This document shows, one piece after another, positions 50,876-61,066 of a DNA stretch of 64,000 bases (position 1 is the stretch's first letter; every line of letters starts with the position of its first letter). This DNA comes from Photobacterium lucens (GTDB lineage Bacteria; Pseudomonadota; Gammaproteobacteria; Enterobacterales; Vibrionaceae). A model generated the notes under the pieces. That model was not told the origin of the DNA. It made no database searches and was given only the letters and a program-made list of their open reading frames with translations. The DNA lies in the NCBI RefSeq assembly GCF_009873615.1, contig NZ_SSMG01000001.1, positions 1,645-65,644 of the forward strand, read 5' to 3'. A program made the translations under genes and the position numbers.

Positions 50876-51192
50876 ATATCCCTATGAACAGTAGTGGTAA
50901 GAGCAGTAAATACGAGAAGTGAAATGATAATATTATTAATATACTCAAGTCACTTCGGTATATAAGTGTAAGCGTGGGGTTTCGCTGTTCGTCCATGTTA
51001 TTTATAGATTCTTACACTTTTATCAATTGCTCAAAAAGTCGTTTGATAGCCTTTATTCATAAGGCGTAGAGTGAAGTTCGGGCATCAGAATAGATATTTT
51101 TATGCGCGTTATGGTTGGCTTTTTATAGGCTGAATTGTAGACTGCATATCTCGAATCAGCTTACAAGTGTAAGCTAAAAAAACAGAGTACTT
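50876..51192 (+). other. Spacer upstream of acyl-CoA ligase gene
   Basis: No ORF. Holds GAAGTGA (50916-50922)/TCACTTC (50950-50956), the nonamer AAGTGTAAG at 50964-50972 and, inverted, at 51011-51019, and again inside the palindrome at 51158-51175. The repetition suggests binding sites of one regulator. Confidence 0.4.
51158..51175. promoter_or_regulatory. FabR-like palindromic operator
   Basis: AGCTTACAAGTGTAAGCT is a near-perfect 18-bp palindrome 17 bp before the acyl-CoA ligase ATG. Its form AGCNTACA-NN-TGTANGCT resembles, from memory, the FabR operator of gammaproteobacterial fabA/fabB. A fatty-acid regulator would suit the downstream gene, but the identity is inference. Confidence 0.4.
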
Positions 51193-53016
51193 ATGGCACA
51201 ACACGATTTTCATATTGTTCACCGCATTCGTAGCCAAATTGCCCGTTTAGGCGAGAAGGCAGCATTACGTCATCAAGTTGATGGTGAATGGCAAGATATT
51301 AGTTGGAATTGTTTTGGTGAACAAATTCAGCAATTGGCGTTAGCGCTATTGCGTCAGGGTCTACAAGTTCAAGATAAAGTAGGTATTTTCTCAAATAATA
51401 TGCCTCGTTGGACTGTGGCTGATTTTGCTACTTTATACAATCGTTGTATTACTGTTCCTATTTACCCAACAAGTACACCGCAACAAGCAGCTTATATTCT
51501 GCAAGATGCAAGCGTAAAAGTTTTATTTGTTGGCGAGCAGGCGCAAATGGATGCGGCTGTCGAAATTGCAGAACAATGCCCTCAGTTAGAGCGAATTGTT
51601 GCTTTATCTGATGATGTCGTTATTCCTAAGCACCCATTAGCTTGTCATTACAATGACTTTGTTAATCAAGCAAGCGTAGAGTATCAGCAAGAGCTAGATG
51701 CCCGTTTAGCTGAACAAGCAATGGATGATCTGATCACCCTTATTTACACCTCGGGTACAACTGGTACACCTAAAGGGGTAATGCTAGATTACGCGAATAT
51801 TGCTTCACAAATCGAAGCGCACGATCAGCGTTTAGCTTTAGATGAAGGCGACACATCACTGTGTTTCTTACCGTTATCACACGTATTTGAGCGCGCATGG
51901 ACGTTCTATGTGCTCCATCGTGGTGTGGTGAACTGTTATCTGTCAGATACAAACAAGTTAAAAGAAGCGTTAGTAACAGTAAAACCGCATTACATGTCAG
52001 CGGTACCACGCGTATTTGAAAAAATTTACTCTGGTATTCACGACAAAGTTTCTCGTGCACCATTACACCGTAAAATGATCTTCACATGGGCGGTTAATAT
52101 GGGCGCTAAGATGTCGGTTGCACGCCAAGAATGTCGTGAGCCATCTTGGTTATTGAAGAAATCTTATGCATTAGCTGAGAAAGTGGTGTTATCAAAACTG
52201 CAGGCAGTGCTCGGTGGTAACATTAAATTCATGCCATGTGGTGGTGCAAAACTGGATGCAGGTATCGGTCGTTTCTTTCATGCCATCGGTATTAATGTGA
52301 AGCTGGGTTATGGCATGACTGAAACCACAGCAACCGTATCTTGTTGGGATGACAGCTGTTATAACCCTGATTCCATCGGTATGCCAATGCCAGGTGCTGA
52401 AGTGAAGATCGGTCAAGAAAACGAGATCTTAGTACGTGGTCCAATGGTGATGCGTGGTTACTACAACATGCCTGAAGAGACAGCGAAAAACTTCACTGAA
52501 GATGGTTTTTTGAAAACGGGTGATGCAGGCTTTATTGATGAGCAAGGTAATTTGTTTATCACTGATCGTATCAAAGAGTTGATGAAGACTTCTGGTGGTA
52601 AATACATCGCACCACAAGTGATTGAAGGGGCTATCGGTAAAGATCACTTCATCGAACAAATTGCTGTTATTGCGGATACCCGTAAGTTTGTATCAGCGCT
52701 TATCGTTCCGTGTTTTGAGACCCTTGAAGAGCACGCTCGTGAATTGAATATCAAATATAAAGACCGTTTAGAGCTGATCAAACATAGCCAAATTGTTGAG
52801 TTGATTGAAAAGCGTGTGGTAGAGCTACAAAAAGACTTAGCCCGTTTCGAGCAAGTGAAGAAATTTACCTTGTTACCAAAATCGTTCTCGATGGATCATG
52901 GTGAATTAACCCCAACGCAAAAACTGCGTCGTAAAGTGATCCAAGATCGTTACCATCAAGAAATTGAACGAATGTATGAAGAAAGCCATAAAAAGGCCTC
53001 TCATAAAGACGATTAA
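51193..53016 (+). CDS. Long-chain acyl-CoA ligase (AMP-dependent synthetase)
   Basis: A 607-residue adenylating enzyme that activates fatty acids to acyl-CoA via acyl-AMP. P-loop-like [13 protein letters not shown] (about 183-195), [12 protein letters not shown] (about 375) and [21 protein letters not shown] (about 437-457) are the AMP-binding signatures. It resembles the FadD15/eukaryote-like long-chain synthetases rather than E. coli FadD. In Vibrio cholerae a similar gene also lies between leuO and ilvI (from memory). The ribosome-binding site is weak (CAGAG). Confidence 0.9.
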   Translation: MAQHDFHIVHRIRSQIARLGEKAALRHQVDGEWQDISWNCFGEQIQQLALALLRQGLQVQDKVGIFSNNMPRWTVADFATLYNRCITVPIYPTSTPQQAAYILQDASVKVLFVGEQAQMDAAVEIAEQCPQLERIVALSDDVVIPKHPLACHYNDFVNQASVEYQQELDARLAEQAMDDLITLIYTSGTTGTPKGVMLDYANIASQIEAHDQRLALDEGDTSLCFLPLSHVFERAWTFYVLHRGVVNCYLSDTNKLKEALVTVKPHYMSAVPRVFEKIYSGIHDKVSRAPLHRKMIFTWAVNMGAKMSVARQECREPSWLLKKSYALAEKVVLSKLQAVLGGNIKFMPCGGAKLDAGIGRFFHAIGINVKLGYGMTETTATVSCWDDSCYNPDSIGMPMPGAEVKIGQENEILVRGPMVMRGYYNMPEETAKNFTEDGFLKTGDAGFIDEQGNLFITDRIKELMKTSGGKYIAPQVIEGAIGKDHFIEQIAVIADTRKFVSALIVPCFETLEEHARELNIKYKDRLELIKHSQIVELIEKRVVELQKDLARFEQVKKFTLLPKSFSMDHGELTPTQKLRRKVIQDRYHQEIERMYEESHKKASHKDD

Positions 53017-53036
53017 TGTTTTACTTTTAATAAATT

Positions 53037-53064
53037 AAGGAGCCTCTTGGGGCTCCTTTTTTAT
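53037..53064 (+). terminator. Acyl-CoA ligase gene terminator
   Basis: AAGGAGCC, loop TCTT, GGGGCTCCTTTTTT, 20 bp after the stop. The following gap (53065-53342) contains the ilvI promoter and a small GTTAC-AG-GTAAC repeat at 53226-53237, with no leader peptide or attenuator seen. Confidence 0.88.
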
Positions 53065-53342
53065 TATCACTAGTGACATGTTTGGTATCGGCTTAATAAT
53101 CTAGTTATTGATATGGCAACCAAAGAGGTTGTTTGTAGAAATACTTATGAATAAGTCATTTGTTAGATTTTAACCGTAAACTCTATTTAGCTACTGGATC
53201 TAAATGCTGCAAAGGCGTTAAAGTTGTTACAGGTAACTGCGTTTTGTTATGACTTAGCGCAGCATACATAGCATGACAAGATCATGTGTTTATTAGGCTA
53301 AAAATAAGCCCTAACTATGTTTCATCGACCTGGAGACAAAAT

Positions 53343-55061
53343 ATGGAGATGTTGTCCGGCGCTGATATGATCGTACGTTCTATGATCGATCAAGGCGTTA
53401 AGCATATATTCGGCTACCCTGGTGGCTCAGTTCTTGATATCTACGATGCCCTTCATGAGAAAAGCGATATTGAACACGTCCTTGTTCGCCATGAACAAGC
53501 CGCTGTGCATATGGCTGATGGTTACGCGCGTGCAACGGGTGAAGTTGGTGTTGTGCTTGTCACATCAGGCCCTGGCGCAACCAATGCTATTACAGGTATC
53601 GCAACGGCCTATATGGATTCTATCCCAATGGTGGTGCTATCCGGTCAGGTAATGAGTAGCTTGATTGGTAATGATGCTTTTCAAGAATGTGATATGGTCG
53701 GGATCTCACGTCCGGTGGTGAAACACAGCTTTTTAGTGACCAAGCCTGAAGACATTCCAGCGATCATTAAAAAAGCATTCTACATTGCGTCAACAGGGCG
53801 TCCTGGTCCTGTTGTGGTCGATATTCCAAAAGATATGCTAAACCCTGCAGAAGCGTATCCTTATCAATATCCAGAGTCGATTGCCCTTCGCTCTTATAAT
53901 CCCACTACGCAAGGCCATAAAGGCCAAATTAAACGCGGCGTAAAAGCATTGCTGTCTGCGAAAAAGCCCGTCTTATATGTTGGTGGTGGCGCGATCATGT
54001 CATCGTGTAGCGAGCAGTTGATAGAGCTTGCTGAATCATTAAATATTCCAGTAGTTAATACTTTAATGGGGCTTGGTGCGTTTCCCGGTACTCATAAGCA
54101 ATGTCTAGGCATGTTAGGTATGCACGGGACTTATGAAGCCAATATGGCGATGCACAATGCTGATCTGATCTTTGGGGTAGGTGTGCGTTTTGATGATCGT
54201 ACGACCAATAACTTAGAGAAGTATTGCCCTGATGCGACCATCATGCATATTGATATTGATCCATCATCAATATCAAAAACGGTTTCTGCTGATATTCCTA
54301 TTGTTGGCTCTGCTGATACTGTTTTAAATCAAATGCTAAAACAATTAAAAGAGCACGAAGTGAAAAATGATCAAGCTGCTATAGAGCAATGGTGGCAAGA
54401 GATCACAACATGGCGTGATCGCCAATGTTTAAACTACGAGACGAGTAACGAGCGTATTAAGCCACAACAAGTGATTGAAGCGCTGCACCGTTTAACTGAT
54501 GGTGATGCGTATGTTGCCTCAGATGTAGGTCAGCACCAAATGTTTGCTGCTCTCTATTATCCGTTTGATAAGCCTCGCCGTTGGATCAATTCAGGTGGTC
54601 TTGGCACCATGGGCTTTGGTCTTCCAGCTGCGATGGGGGTGAAGTTTGCCCTGCCTGATGCAGAAGTGGTGTGTGTCACGGGGGATGGCAGTATTCAGAT
54701 GAATATTCAAGAGCTATCGACCGCACTGCAATATGATATCCCAGTTAAAATTATTAACTTAAACAACCGTTTCTTAGGCATGGTTAAGCAGTGGCAAGAC
54801 ATGATCTACCAAGGTCGACATTCTCACTCTTACATGGACTCAGTACCTGATTTTGCTGCTATAGCTGAAGCCTATGGCCATGTTGGTGTACGTATCTCAG
54901 ATCCGAATAAATTAGAAAGTGAATTAGAAAAAGCGTTAGCACTGAAAGATAAATTAGTCTTCATCGATATCAGCGTCGATGAAACGGAGCATGTGTACCC
55001 AATGTTGATCCGTGGTGGTGCAATGAATGAGATGTGGCTAAGTAAAACGGAGAGAACATAA
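53343..55061 (+). CDS. ilvI: Acetolactate synthase large subunit (isozyme III)
   Basis: A TPP-dependent enzyme condensing pyruvate to acetolactate (valine/leucine) or acetohydroxybutyrate (isoleucine). 572 residues from ATG 53343, which follows CTGGAG; an ATG at 53286 has no such site. [14 protein letters not shown] and the catalytic Glu in [16 protein letters not shown] are at the N-terminus; the TPP-binding [18 protein letters not shown] to NLNN segment is near 440-470. It overlaps ilvH by one base. Confidence 0.96.
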   Translation: MEMLSGADMIVRSMIDQGVKHIFGYPGGSVLDIYDALHEKSDIEHVLVRHEQAAVHMADGYARATGEVGVVLVTSGPGATNAITGIATAYMDSIPMVVLSGQVMSSLIGNDAFQECDMVGISRPVVKHSFLVTKPEDIPAIIKKAFYIASTGRPGPVVVDIPKDMLNPAEAYPYQYPESIALRSYNPTTQGHKGQIKRGVKALLSAKKPVLYVGGGAIMSSCSEQLIELAESLNIPVVNTLMGLGAFPGTHKQCLGMLGMHGTYEANMAMHNADLIFGVGVRFDDRTTNNLEKYCPDATIMHIDIDPSSISKTVSADIPIVGSADTVLNQMLKQLKEHEVKNDQAAIEQWWQEITTWRDRQCLNYETSNERIKPQQVIEALHRLTDGDAYVASDVGQHQMFAALYYPFDKPRRWINSGGLGTMGFGLPAAMGVKFALPDAEVVCVTGDGSIQMNIQELSTALQYDIPVKIINLNNRFLGMVKQWQDMIYQGRHSHSYMDSVPDFAAIAEAYGHVGVRISDPNKLESELEKALALKDKLVFIDISVDETEHVYPMLIRGGAMNEMWLSKTERT

Positions 55062-55558
55062 TGCGTAGAATCATTTCAGTATTACTTGAAAACCAACCGG
55101 GCGCATTGTCTCGTGTGGTTGGTCTGTTTTCTCAGCGTGGCTACAACATTGAATCGTTAACCGTTGCACCAACTGATGATCCAACGCTTTCTCGTTTAAA
55201 CATTACGACAAATGTTAAAAATGAATCGGCTTATGAGCAGATTGAAAAACAACTGCATAAGCTGATCGATATTTTAAAAGTGAGTAATGTTACTGAGTCG
55301 GAACATGTAGAGCGTGAACTGATGTTAGTGAAAGTGAAAGCCAGTGGTTTTGCTCGCGCAGAAGTTAAACGCACTGCAGATATTTTCCGTGGACAGATCA
55401 TTGATGTGACCAGTCAGCTATACACCATTCAACTTGCAGGTACTGGCGATAAACTTGATGCTTTTCTGGAAGCTGTTGGTGAGGCAACTGAAATTATTGA
55501 AGTTGCTAGAAGTGGTGTCGTGGGTATGGCCCGTGGAGAGCGTGCATTAAGAGCATAA
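55061..55558 (+). CDS. ilvH: Acetolactate synthase small (regulatory) subunit
   Basis: 165 residues; confers valine feedback inhibition on IlvI. The N-terminal ACT domain opens [32 protein letters not shown]; the C-terminal ALS_ss domain includes [17 protein letters not shown]. Start codon overlaps the ilvI stop (TAATG), with GGAGAG upstream. Length matches E. coli IlvH (163). The name ilvN is also used for such genes in vibrios. Confidence 0.96.
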   Translation: MRRIISVLLENQPGALSRVVGLFSQRGYNIESLTVAPTDDPTLSRLNITTNVKNESAYEQIEKQLHKLIDILKVSNVTESEHVERELMLVKVKASGFARAEVKRTADIFRGQIIDVTSQLYTIQLAGTGDKLDAFLEAVGEATEIIEVARSGVVGMARGERALRA

Positions 55559-55576
55559 TCATAGCCGATTAATATT

Positions 55577-55616
55577 GAGCCGATTGTTGATAGCAGCAAT
55601 CGGCTCTTTTGTTTGT
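55577..55616 (+). terminator. ilvIH terminator
   Basis: GAGCCGATTG, loop TTGATAGCAG, CAATCGGCTC and TTTTGTTT, 20 bp after ilvH. Confidence 0.87.
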
Positions 55617-55691
55617 AATGGTTTAATAAACATAGACTAAGATTAATTGAGGAGCAGAAGGCAGGGAAGCGCTGTACCACAGAGGTAAGCG

Positions 55692-55823
55692 ATGCTGCAG
55701 CAATTTTTGGTCCGATTAACCACAGCTACTCTGGTTATTTTGGGGTTTAAAGTGAGTGCTATCTACTTTTTATTGGTAGTTTTACTACTCAATACCCATC
55801 ATAAAGAGATTTTTGGCTGGTAA
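55692..55823 (+). CDS. Putative 43-residue membrane peptide
   Basis: A short ORF starting MLQQFLVRLTTATLV and ending NTHHKEIFGW, with AGAGGT 6 bp before the ATG and a terminator 7 bp after the stop. Two hydrophobic stretches (TTATLVILGF and AIYFLLVVLLL) give one or two membrane segments. Not recognised. Framed neatly between the ilvIH terminator and its own bidirectional terminator, so it looks like an independent small gene. Confidence 0.5.
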   Translation: MLQQFLVRLTTATLVILGFKVSAIYFLLVVLLLNTHHKEIFGW

Positions 55824-55829
55824 GATCTA

Positions 55830-55863
55830 AAAAGCTCGCTAAGTGGTTAGCGAGCTTTTTATT
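55830..55863. terminator. Bidirectional terminator small ORF / GntR gene
   Basis: AAAAGCTCGCTAA, loop GTGG, TTAGCGAGCTTTTT between convergent genes. Confidence 0.88.
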
Positions 55864-55880
55864 ATTTTAAACTAAGCGTA

Positions 55881-56534
55881 TTAAAGATAGTTTTTAATAT
55901 CTTCTACCGCACGTTCAAAGTGGGTGTGCATGATCTTTTGTGCGAGCTCAAGATCACGTGCTAGCACTGCTTTCATCAATGCTTCATGTTCACCTTCATC
56001 AGTGTAACGATCTTCGACTTGTCGGGTTTTGCTGACCCAAATATGGCGATATCGCTTAATCTGATCATAGATATCATGGTAGATATCTAGCATCACAGGA
56101 GAATGCTCACTGGTAAGAATTGCGGTATGGAAATCGCAATGACGTTGTTCCCATTCAGATAAATCTGTTTCATCTGACGTAGGATCAAGACGGCTTAGTT
56201 TATGGTAAGCAGTTAGGATATTAAGCTCCCATGCTTCATCACCATGGGTAATTGCACGCGTTAATAGCTCACGTGAAATAATTTTATTAGCACTGAAAAG
56301 ATCCTGTAGCTCTTCAATAGAGACAGGAGCTACCCAGCAGCCTTTTTGTGGTGCAAATTTAATGTACTTCTTCCATGATAATTGCACCAATGCTTCACGG
56401 ATTGGCGATGCACCAACGTTGTAGCGTTCTTTTAGATCAGCTACAACCAGTTTTTGTCCAGGAGTGAGTTTACCGAGCAAGATGTCCTGTCGAATTACTT
56501 CCATAACCTGATTTGTTAAAGTCGGGCTAGACAC
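55881..56534 (-). CDS. GntR family transcriptional regulator (FCD domain)
   Basis: About 217 residues. The N-terminal winged helix (about 5-70) has GQKLVVADLKERYNVGASPIREALVQLSW, the GntR pattern. The C-terminal all-helical FCD domain binds a carboxylate-type ligand, with metal-ligand-like Asp/His residues (DLSEWEQRHCDFHTAI, HEALMKAVLARD). Ligand unknown. I prefer GTG at 56534, 5 bp after GAGGA; the in-frame ATG at 56546 has no ribosome-binding site. Monocistronic. Confidence 0.87.
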   Translation of the reverse strand: MSSPTLTNQVMEVIRQDILLGKLTPGQKLVVADLKERYNVGASPIREALVQLSWKKYIKFAPQKGCWVAPVSIEELQDLFSANKIISRELLTRAITHGDEAWELNILTAYHKLSRLDPTSDETDLSEWEQRHCDFHTAILTSEHSPVMLDIYHDIYDQIKRYRHIWVSKTRQVEDRYTDEGEHEALMKAVLARDLELAQKIMHTHFERAVEDIKNYL

Positions 56535-56810
56535 GTGAGTCCTCATTATTGTTATTATTATCCCGTTATTATTATTATTGGGATTTTGCTTTGCTGTATA
56601 TCGAACTTTACAGTTCGGCTAAAATTAATTATACCTTGCTTTGTTTATTGCTTAAACATTTTAGATGGTATTTGGTCATTTATAGAAGGGATATCAAACT
56701 AGTGATGGCTTAATGAGCGATATAACCTCATGAGTTGTAGGTTATACCTCTTATCTTATAGAGATGTTCTTGAGTAATATATGTAGGATATGAGCTTAAT
56801 TGATGATAAT
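56535..56810. other. Spacer upstream of GntR gene
   Basis: AT-rich with a TTATTA-repeat tract at 56547-56577 next to the start. An inverted repeat TATAACCT (56721-56728) / AGGTTATA (56739-56746), 10-bp spacer, may be an operator. No ORF. Confidence 0.4.
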
Positions 56811-56838
56811 AAAAAAGGAGCCACATGGGCTCCTTTTT
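56811..56838 (-). terminator. pykF terminator
   Basis: On the minus strand AAAAAGGAGCC, loop CATG, TGGCTCCTTTTTT, 20 bp after the stop. Confidence 0.88.
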
Positions 56839-56856
56839 AGCATTTGTAAGTACGAA

Positions 56857-58269
56857 TTATAGTACGTGTACAGATGCAGTGTTAGTTGTACCTGAAGCAA
56901 CAAGTGCACCAGAAACCATAACAACGATGTCGCCTTTAGCGCCAAGACCAGTCTCAAGTGCTAGCTCTTTACCACGTAGGTAGAATGCGTCAGTACTTTC
57001 GATTGAATCAACAACAACAGGAGTAACACCTTTAGATAGACATAGTTGAGCTGCTGTCTTAGTGTTTGTTGTTACTGCAAGGATGCGTGCAGTTGGGAAG
57101 TATTTACGTACAGAACGTGCAGACTTACCAGCTTCAGTAGCAACGATGATCAGTGGAGCATTTAGCTTCTCAGCTGTGTCTACTGCGCCTTTACATACCG
57201 CTTCAGTGATACGTAGACGTGGGCTGTCTAGACGAGAGCCTAGCTCAGGCTTAAGAACGTCATCTGTACGAGCACAGATTTGAGCCATGATAGTTACAGC
57301 TTCGATTGGGTATTTACCCTTCGCTGATTCACCAGAAAGCATAACTGCGTCAGTACCATCCATGATTGCGTTAGCAACGTCGCCCGCTTCTGCGCGAGTT
57401 GGACGTGGGTTCTTGATCATAGAGTCAAGCATTTGAGTTGCAGTGATTACAACTTTACGTGCACGGTTACATTTCTCGATCATCATCTTCTGAGCGAAGA
57501 TAACTTCTTCTACTGGGATCTCAACACCAAGGTCACCACGAGCAACCATGATACCGTCAGAAGCTTCAAGGATAGCGTCGAAGTTATCAACACCTTCTTG
57601 GTTCTCAATCTTAGAGATGATTTGGATGTTTTCGCCACCGTTAGCTGCTAGAAGAGCACGGATCTCTTGTACGTCTTCTGCTTTACGGATGAAAGAAGCA
57701 GCAACGAAATCAACGCCTTGCTCACAACCAAACTTAAGGTCTGCTTTGTCTTTTTCAGCAAGTGCTGGAAGTTTTACAGAAACGCCTGGTAGGTTAACAC
57801 CTTTGTTTTCACCAAGGTCACCGTTGTTAAGAACTTTACACTTAACCTCAGTATCAGTTGTTTCAAGCACTTCCATTTCGATTAGACCGTCGTCTACTAG
57901 GATAGTGTTACCTTTAGTTAGATCTTTAGCGAAACCAGGGTAAGTTACAGCAACGCGGTTTTGGTTACCAACAACTGAAGTGTCAGTTGTGAAAGTGAAC
58001 TCTTGACCAGCTACTAGAGAGAAGTCTTGACCGCCTTCTAGTTTGATTGTACGGATTTCAGGGCCTTTAGTATCTAACAGGATTGCTAGTTCTTTGCCTG
58101 TATTAGCCATTACTTCGCGAAGGTTACGGATACGTTGACCGTGCTCTTCGAAGTCACCGTGTGAGAAGTTTAGACGCATTACGTTCATACCAGCGTTAGC
58201 TAGTTTAGTAAGCATTTCTACAGATTCAGTTTTAGGTCCAATCGTACATACGATCTTGGTCTTTTTCAT
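56857..58269 (-). CDS. pykF: Pyruvate kinase, type I
   Basis: The last glycolytic step: PEP plus ADP to pyruvate plus ATP. 470 residues, the same length as E. coli Pyk[17 protein letters not shown] and [15 protein letters not shown] at the N-terminus; [14 protein letters not shown], the catalytic-lysine region; [11 protein letters not shown] for metal binding; and [20 protein letters not shown]. The allosteric domain follows. GAGAG precedes the ATG. Confidence 0.95.
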   Translation of the reverse strand: MKKTKIVCTIGPKTESVEMLTKLANAGMNVMRLNFSHGDFEEHGQRIRNLREVMANTGKELAILLDTKGPEIRTIKLEGGQDFSLVAGQEFTFTTDTSVVGNQNRVAVTYPGFAKDLTKGNTILVDDGLIEMEVLETTDTEVKCKVLNNGDLGENKGVNLPGVSVKLPALAEKDKADLKFGCEQGVDFVAASFIRKAEDVQEIRALLAANGGENIQIISKIENQEGVDNFDAILEASDGIMVARGDLGVEIPVEEVIFAQKMMIEKCNRARKVVITATQMLDSMIKNPRPTRAEAGDVANAIMDGTDAVMLSGESAKGKYPIEAVTIMAQICARTDDVLKPELGSRLDSPRLRITEAVCKGAVDTAEKLNAPLIIVATEAGKSARSVRKYFPTARILAVTTNTKTAAQLCLSKGVTPVVVDSIESTDAFYLRGKELALETGLGAKGDIVVMVSGALVASGTTNTASVHVL

Positions 58270-58805
58270 TGAGGGTTCTCTCCAGACGAACTTTTACCCA
58301 AGGGGAAATTATCACCATAGAACGATTATCATCATGTTAGTTTCTGTATTGCTACATCCTTTAATGAGATAACTGTTGATATGATGGTTGTAATAAAAAA
58401 CTCGATAAACATTACTTTATAAAAACGTTGGCGCTTTGATAAAGTGGTGGTATTGAATTTTTTATCGTTACTCATCGTTGGTTAGAGCTTGGTATTTCGT
58501 TAGCCAGTAATATGAAACTGTTTAATCAAATCCGTGATTAATAAGCGCAACATTATAGCAGAACTCTTTTTATTTGCACTTAGAGTTAAGAGGCTAAATG
58601 GTCTCATTGCTATGTGACGCAACGATGATGATTATGCTGAAAAATAAAAATAAAGTATTGTCATTTATCAAGAGTTGAAGGGTTATTCAATATTGTTTTA
58701 AGAAGACAATATTTTCTTTTGTATTCAACTGACTATCGAGTAACTGATGAAATCTCAATGATGGCTTTTGTGAAGTGAATCGAAAGTGCGATTATTAGAA
58801 AAGCA
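58270..58805. other. 536-bp gap between pykF and tRNA-Ile
   Basis: No convincing ORF. It must contain the pykF promoter. A hairpin AATATTGT (58689-58696)/ACAATATT (58706-58713) followed by TTCTTTT resembles a weak plus-strand terminator and may mark an unannotated small RNA. Confidence 0.4.
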
Positions 58806-58837
58806 AAAGGCCGAAATGGGTAACCATTTCGGCCTTT
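58806..58837 (-). terminator. tRNA-Ile terminator
   Basis: AAAGGCCGAAATGG, loop GTAA, CCATTTCGGCCTTT; on the minus strand it follows the tRNA by 7 bp. Confidence 0.85.
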
Positions 58838-58844
58838 CTGTATT

Positions 58845-58920
58845 TGGTGGCCCCTCCCAGACTTGAACTGGGGACCAAGCGATTATGAGTCGCCTGCTCT
58901 AACCACTGAGCTAAGGGGCC
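58845..58920 (-). tRNA. tRNA-Ile2 (CAT anticodon, lysidine-type)
   Basis: A 76-nt cloverleaf with encoded CCA on the minus strand. Acceptor GGCCCCT/AGGGGCC, anticodon loop ACTCATAAT with CAT. It matches the E. coli ileX/ileY tRNA almost base for base outside the T-stem, so it is the tRNA-Ile whose C34 is converted to lysidine by TilS to read AUA, not a methionine tRNA. Confidence 0.93.
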
Positions 58921-59080
58921 AATATGGGGCAAATTATAGGGGATGGTTCTGCCCTTGTCTAGCGATTAAGGTTTGGATTTTGTTTGCTTTTTCAACAGTT
59001 AGAAGAATTAAAGTAAGCTAAAACTGAACATTGTATAGCGGTATTTCGACTTGACTTGTTATATACCGAGTTTGAGATAT

Positions 59081-59110
59081 AAAAAAAGCGAGCTCAGTGC
59101 TCGCTTTTTT
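59081..59110 (-). terminator. rpoD terminator
   Basis: AGCGAGC, loop ACTGA, GCTCGCTTTTTTT on the minus strand, 14 bp after rpoD; end of the macromolecular synthesis operon. Confidence 0.9.
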
Positions 59111-59123
59111 ATGTCGTGCTAGA

Positions 59124-60974
59124 TTACTCGTCTAGGAAACTACGTAGTACGTCTGAACGACTTGGGTGGCGTAGCTTACGTAGCGCTTTTGCTTCGATCT
59201 GACGAATACGTTCACGCGTTACGTCAAACTGCTTACCAACTTCTTCTAACGTGTGGTCAGTATTCATATCAATACCAAAACGCATACGTAGAACTTTGGC
59301 TTCACGCGGTGTTAAGCCAGCAAGGACATCGTTCGTTGCTGCACGTAGATTCGTAGCTGTTGCCGCATCCATTGGTAATTGAAGTGTTGTATCTTCAATG
59401 AAGTCACCTAGATGTGAATCTTCATCATCACCAATTGGTGTTTCCATTGAGATCGGCTCTTTAGCAATCTTCAATACTTTACGGATCTTGTCTTCCGGCA
59501 TTTGCATGCGTTCAGCCAATTCTTCCGGTAACGGCTCACGACCCATTTCTTGTAGCATTTGACGAGAAATACGGTTCAGCTTGTTGATCGTTTCAATCAT
59601 GTGAACAGGGATACGGATCGTACGTGCCTGATCGGCGATTGAACGCGTGATTGCCTGACGGATCCACCATGTTGCATAAGTTGAGAACTTGTAACCACGA
59701 CGGTATTCAAACTTATCAACGGCTTTCATCAAACCAATGTTACCTTCTTGGATTAGATCCAAGAATTGCAGACCACGGTTGGTGTATTTTTTAGCGATAG
59801 AAATAACCAGACGTAAGTTTGCTTCAACCATCTCTTTCTTCGCACGGCGCGCTTTCGCTTCACCGATAGACATGCGACGGCTGATGTCTTTAATACGCTC
59901 GATTGAAAGACCCGTTTCTTCTTCTAGCATGCGCAGTTTAATGGCTGAACGACGAAGATCTTCTTCGTACGTTTTTAAACGCTCAGCGTATGGCTTGCCA
60001 GAATTTAGTGCTTCATCAATCCAATCTTGGTTCGCTTCGTTACCTGCAAATAGTGTAACGAAGGTCTTTTTAGGCATCTTACTGTTGTCTACACACATGC
60101 GCATGATAAGACGCTCGTTAGTGCGTACTTTATCCATTGCATCACGTAGTGAGCCAACAAGGCGATCAAACTGTTTAGGGATCAGACGGAACTGCTTGAA
60201 TACTTCAGAGAGTTCTTCCACCGCAAGTTCAGTTTGCTTGTTTTGACGACCATTGGTCTCAATTGCTAGCGCCATCTTGTCGTAAGCTTGGCGTAGCTCG
60301 ATGAACTTTTCACGCGCAAGTTCTGGATCGATGCTACCGTCATCGTCATCGCTGCTTTCTGCGTCTTCGTCATCGTCATCTTCAAGATCTTTATCTTCAT
60401 CTTCAAGATCGGTTTCGCTTAGCTCTGAACCAATGTGTGTTGCAGTTGGTGCTGCTGTTGCTTCTTCGTTTGGATCAACAAAGCCTGAAATGATGTCAGT
60501 AATACGAAGCTCATCGGCTTCTACTTTGTCAAATTGCTCAAGCAGGTGAGCGATCGCAGAAGGGTATTCAGCGACTGAACATTGAACTTGGTTGATACCA
60601 TCTTCAATGCGTTTTGCGATATCAATTTCGCCTTCGCGAGTAAGTAGTTCAACCGTACCCATTTCACGCATGTACATACGTACAGGGTCTGTCGTGCGGC
60701 CGATCTCGCTTTCTACGCTTGATAATGCTTGCGCCGCAGCTTCAATGGCGTCTTCGTCGGCATTATCTTCAGTCATCATGAGTTCATCGGCATCAGGTGC
60801 TGTTTCAACTACCTTGATACCCATGTCATTAATCATTTGAATAATGTCTTCAACCTGATCAGAATCTACAATGTCTTCTGGTAGGTGGTCATTTACTTCG
60901 GCGTAGGTCAGATAGCCTTGTTCCTTGCCTTTAGCAACAAGTAACTTTAGCTGTGACTGCGGATTTTGCTCCAT
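59124..60974 (-). CDS. rpoD: RNA polymerase primary sigma factor (sigma-70)
   Basis: The housekeeping sigma factor. 616 residues. Region 1.1 is at the N-terminus; region 1.2 contains [21 protein letters not shown] very acidic non-conserved insert spans about 190-215 ([20 protein letters not shown]). Region 2 has [13 protein letters not shown] and [20 protein letters not shown]; region 4 has the [20 protein letters not shown] helix-turn-helix for the -35 element. Third gene after rpsU-(yqeY)-dnaG. Confidence 0.98.
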   Translation of the reverse strand: MEQNPQSQLKLLVAKGKEQGYLTYAEVNDHLPEDIVDSDQVEDIIQMINDMGIKVVETAPDADELMMTEDNADEDAIEAAAQALSSVESEIGRTTDPVRMYMREMGTVELLTREGEIDIAKRIEDGINQVQCSVAEYPSAIAHLLEQFDKVEADELRITDIISGFVDPNEEATAAPTATHIGSELSETDLEDEDKDLEDDDDEDAESSDDDDGSIDPELAREKFIELRQAYDKMALAIETNGRQNKQTELAVEELSEVFKQFRLIPKQFDRLVGSLRDAMDKVRTNERLIMRMCVDNSKMPKKTFVTLFAGNEANQDWIDEALNSGKPYAERLKTYEEDLRRSAIKLRMLEEETGLSIERIKDISRRMSIGEAKARRAKKEMVEANLRLVISIAKKYTNRGLQFLDLIQEGNIGLMKAVDKFEYRRGYKFSTYATWWIRQAITRSIADQARTIRIPVHMIETINKLNRISRQMLQEMGREPLPEELAERMQMPEDKIRKVLKIAKEPISMETPIGDDEDSHLGDFIEDTTLQLPMDAATATNLRAATNDVLAGLTPREAKVLRMRFGIDMNTDHTLEEVGKQFDVTRERIRQIEAKALRKLRHPSRSDVLRSFLDE

Positions 60975-61066
60975 AGACGGTATCCAACTTCGGGTCTGAG
61001 TGATAATTTAGTATGCAGAGTTGCAAACCAGTCATTATAACAAATTTCTTAATTGTTGACTACTTA

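Noticed and set aside
53226-53237. GTTAC-AG-GTAAC before ilvI considered as an attenuator or leader element
   Set aside because: No leader peptide with branched-chain codons and no terminator hairpin accompany it.
58845-58920. tRNA with CAT anticodon considered as tRNA-Met
   Set aside because: Acceptor and anticodon-arm sequence match the lysidine-type tRNA-Ile2 of E. coli, not elongator or initiator tRNA-Met.
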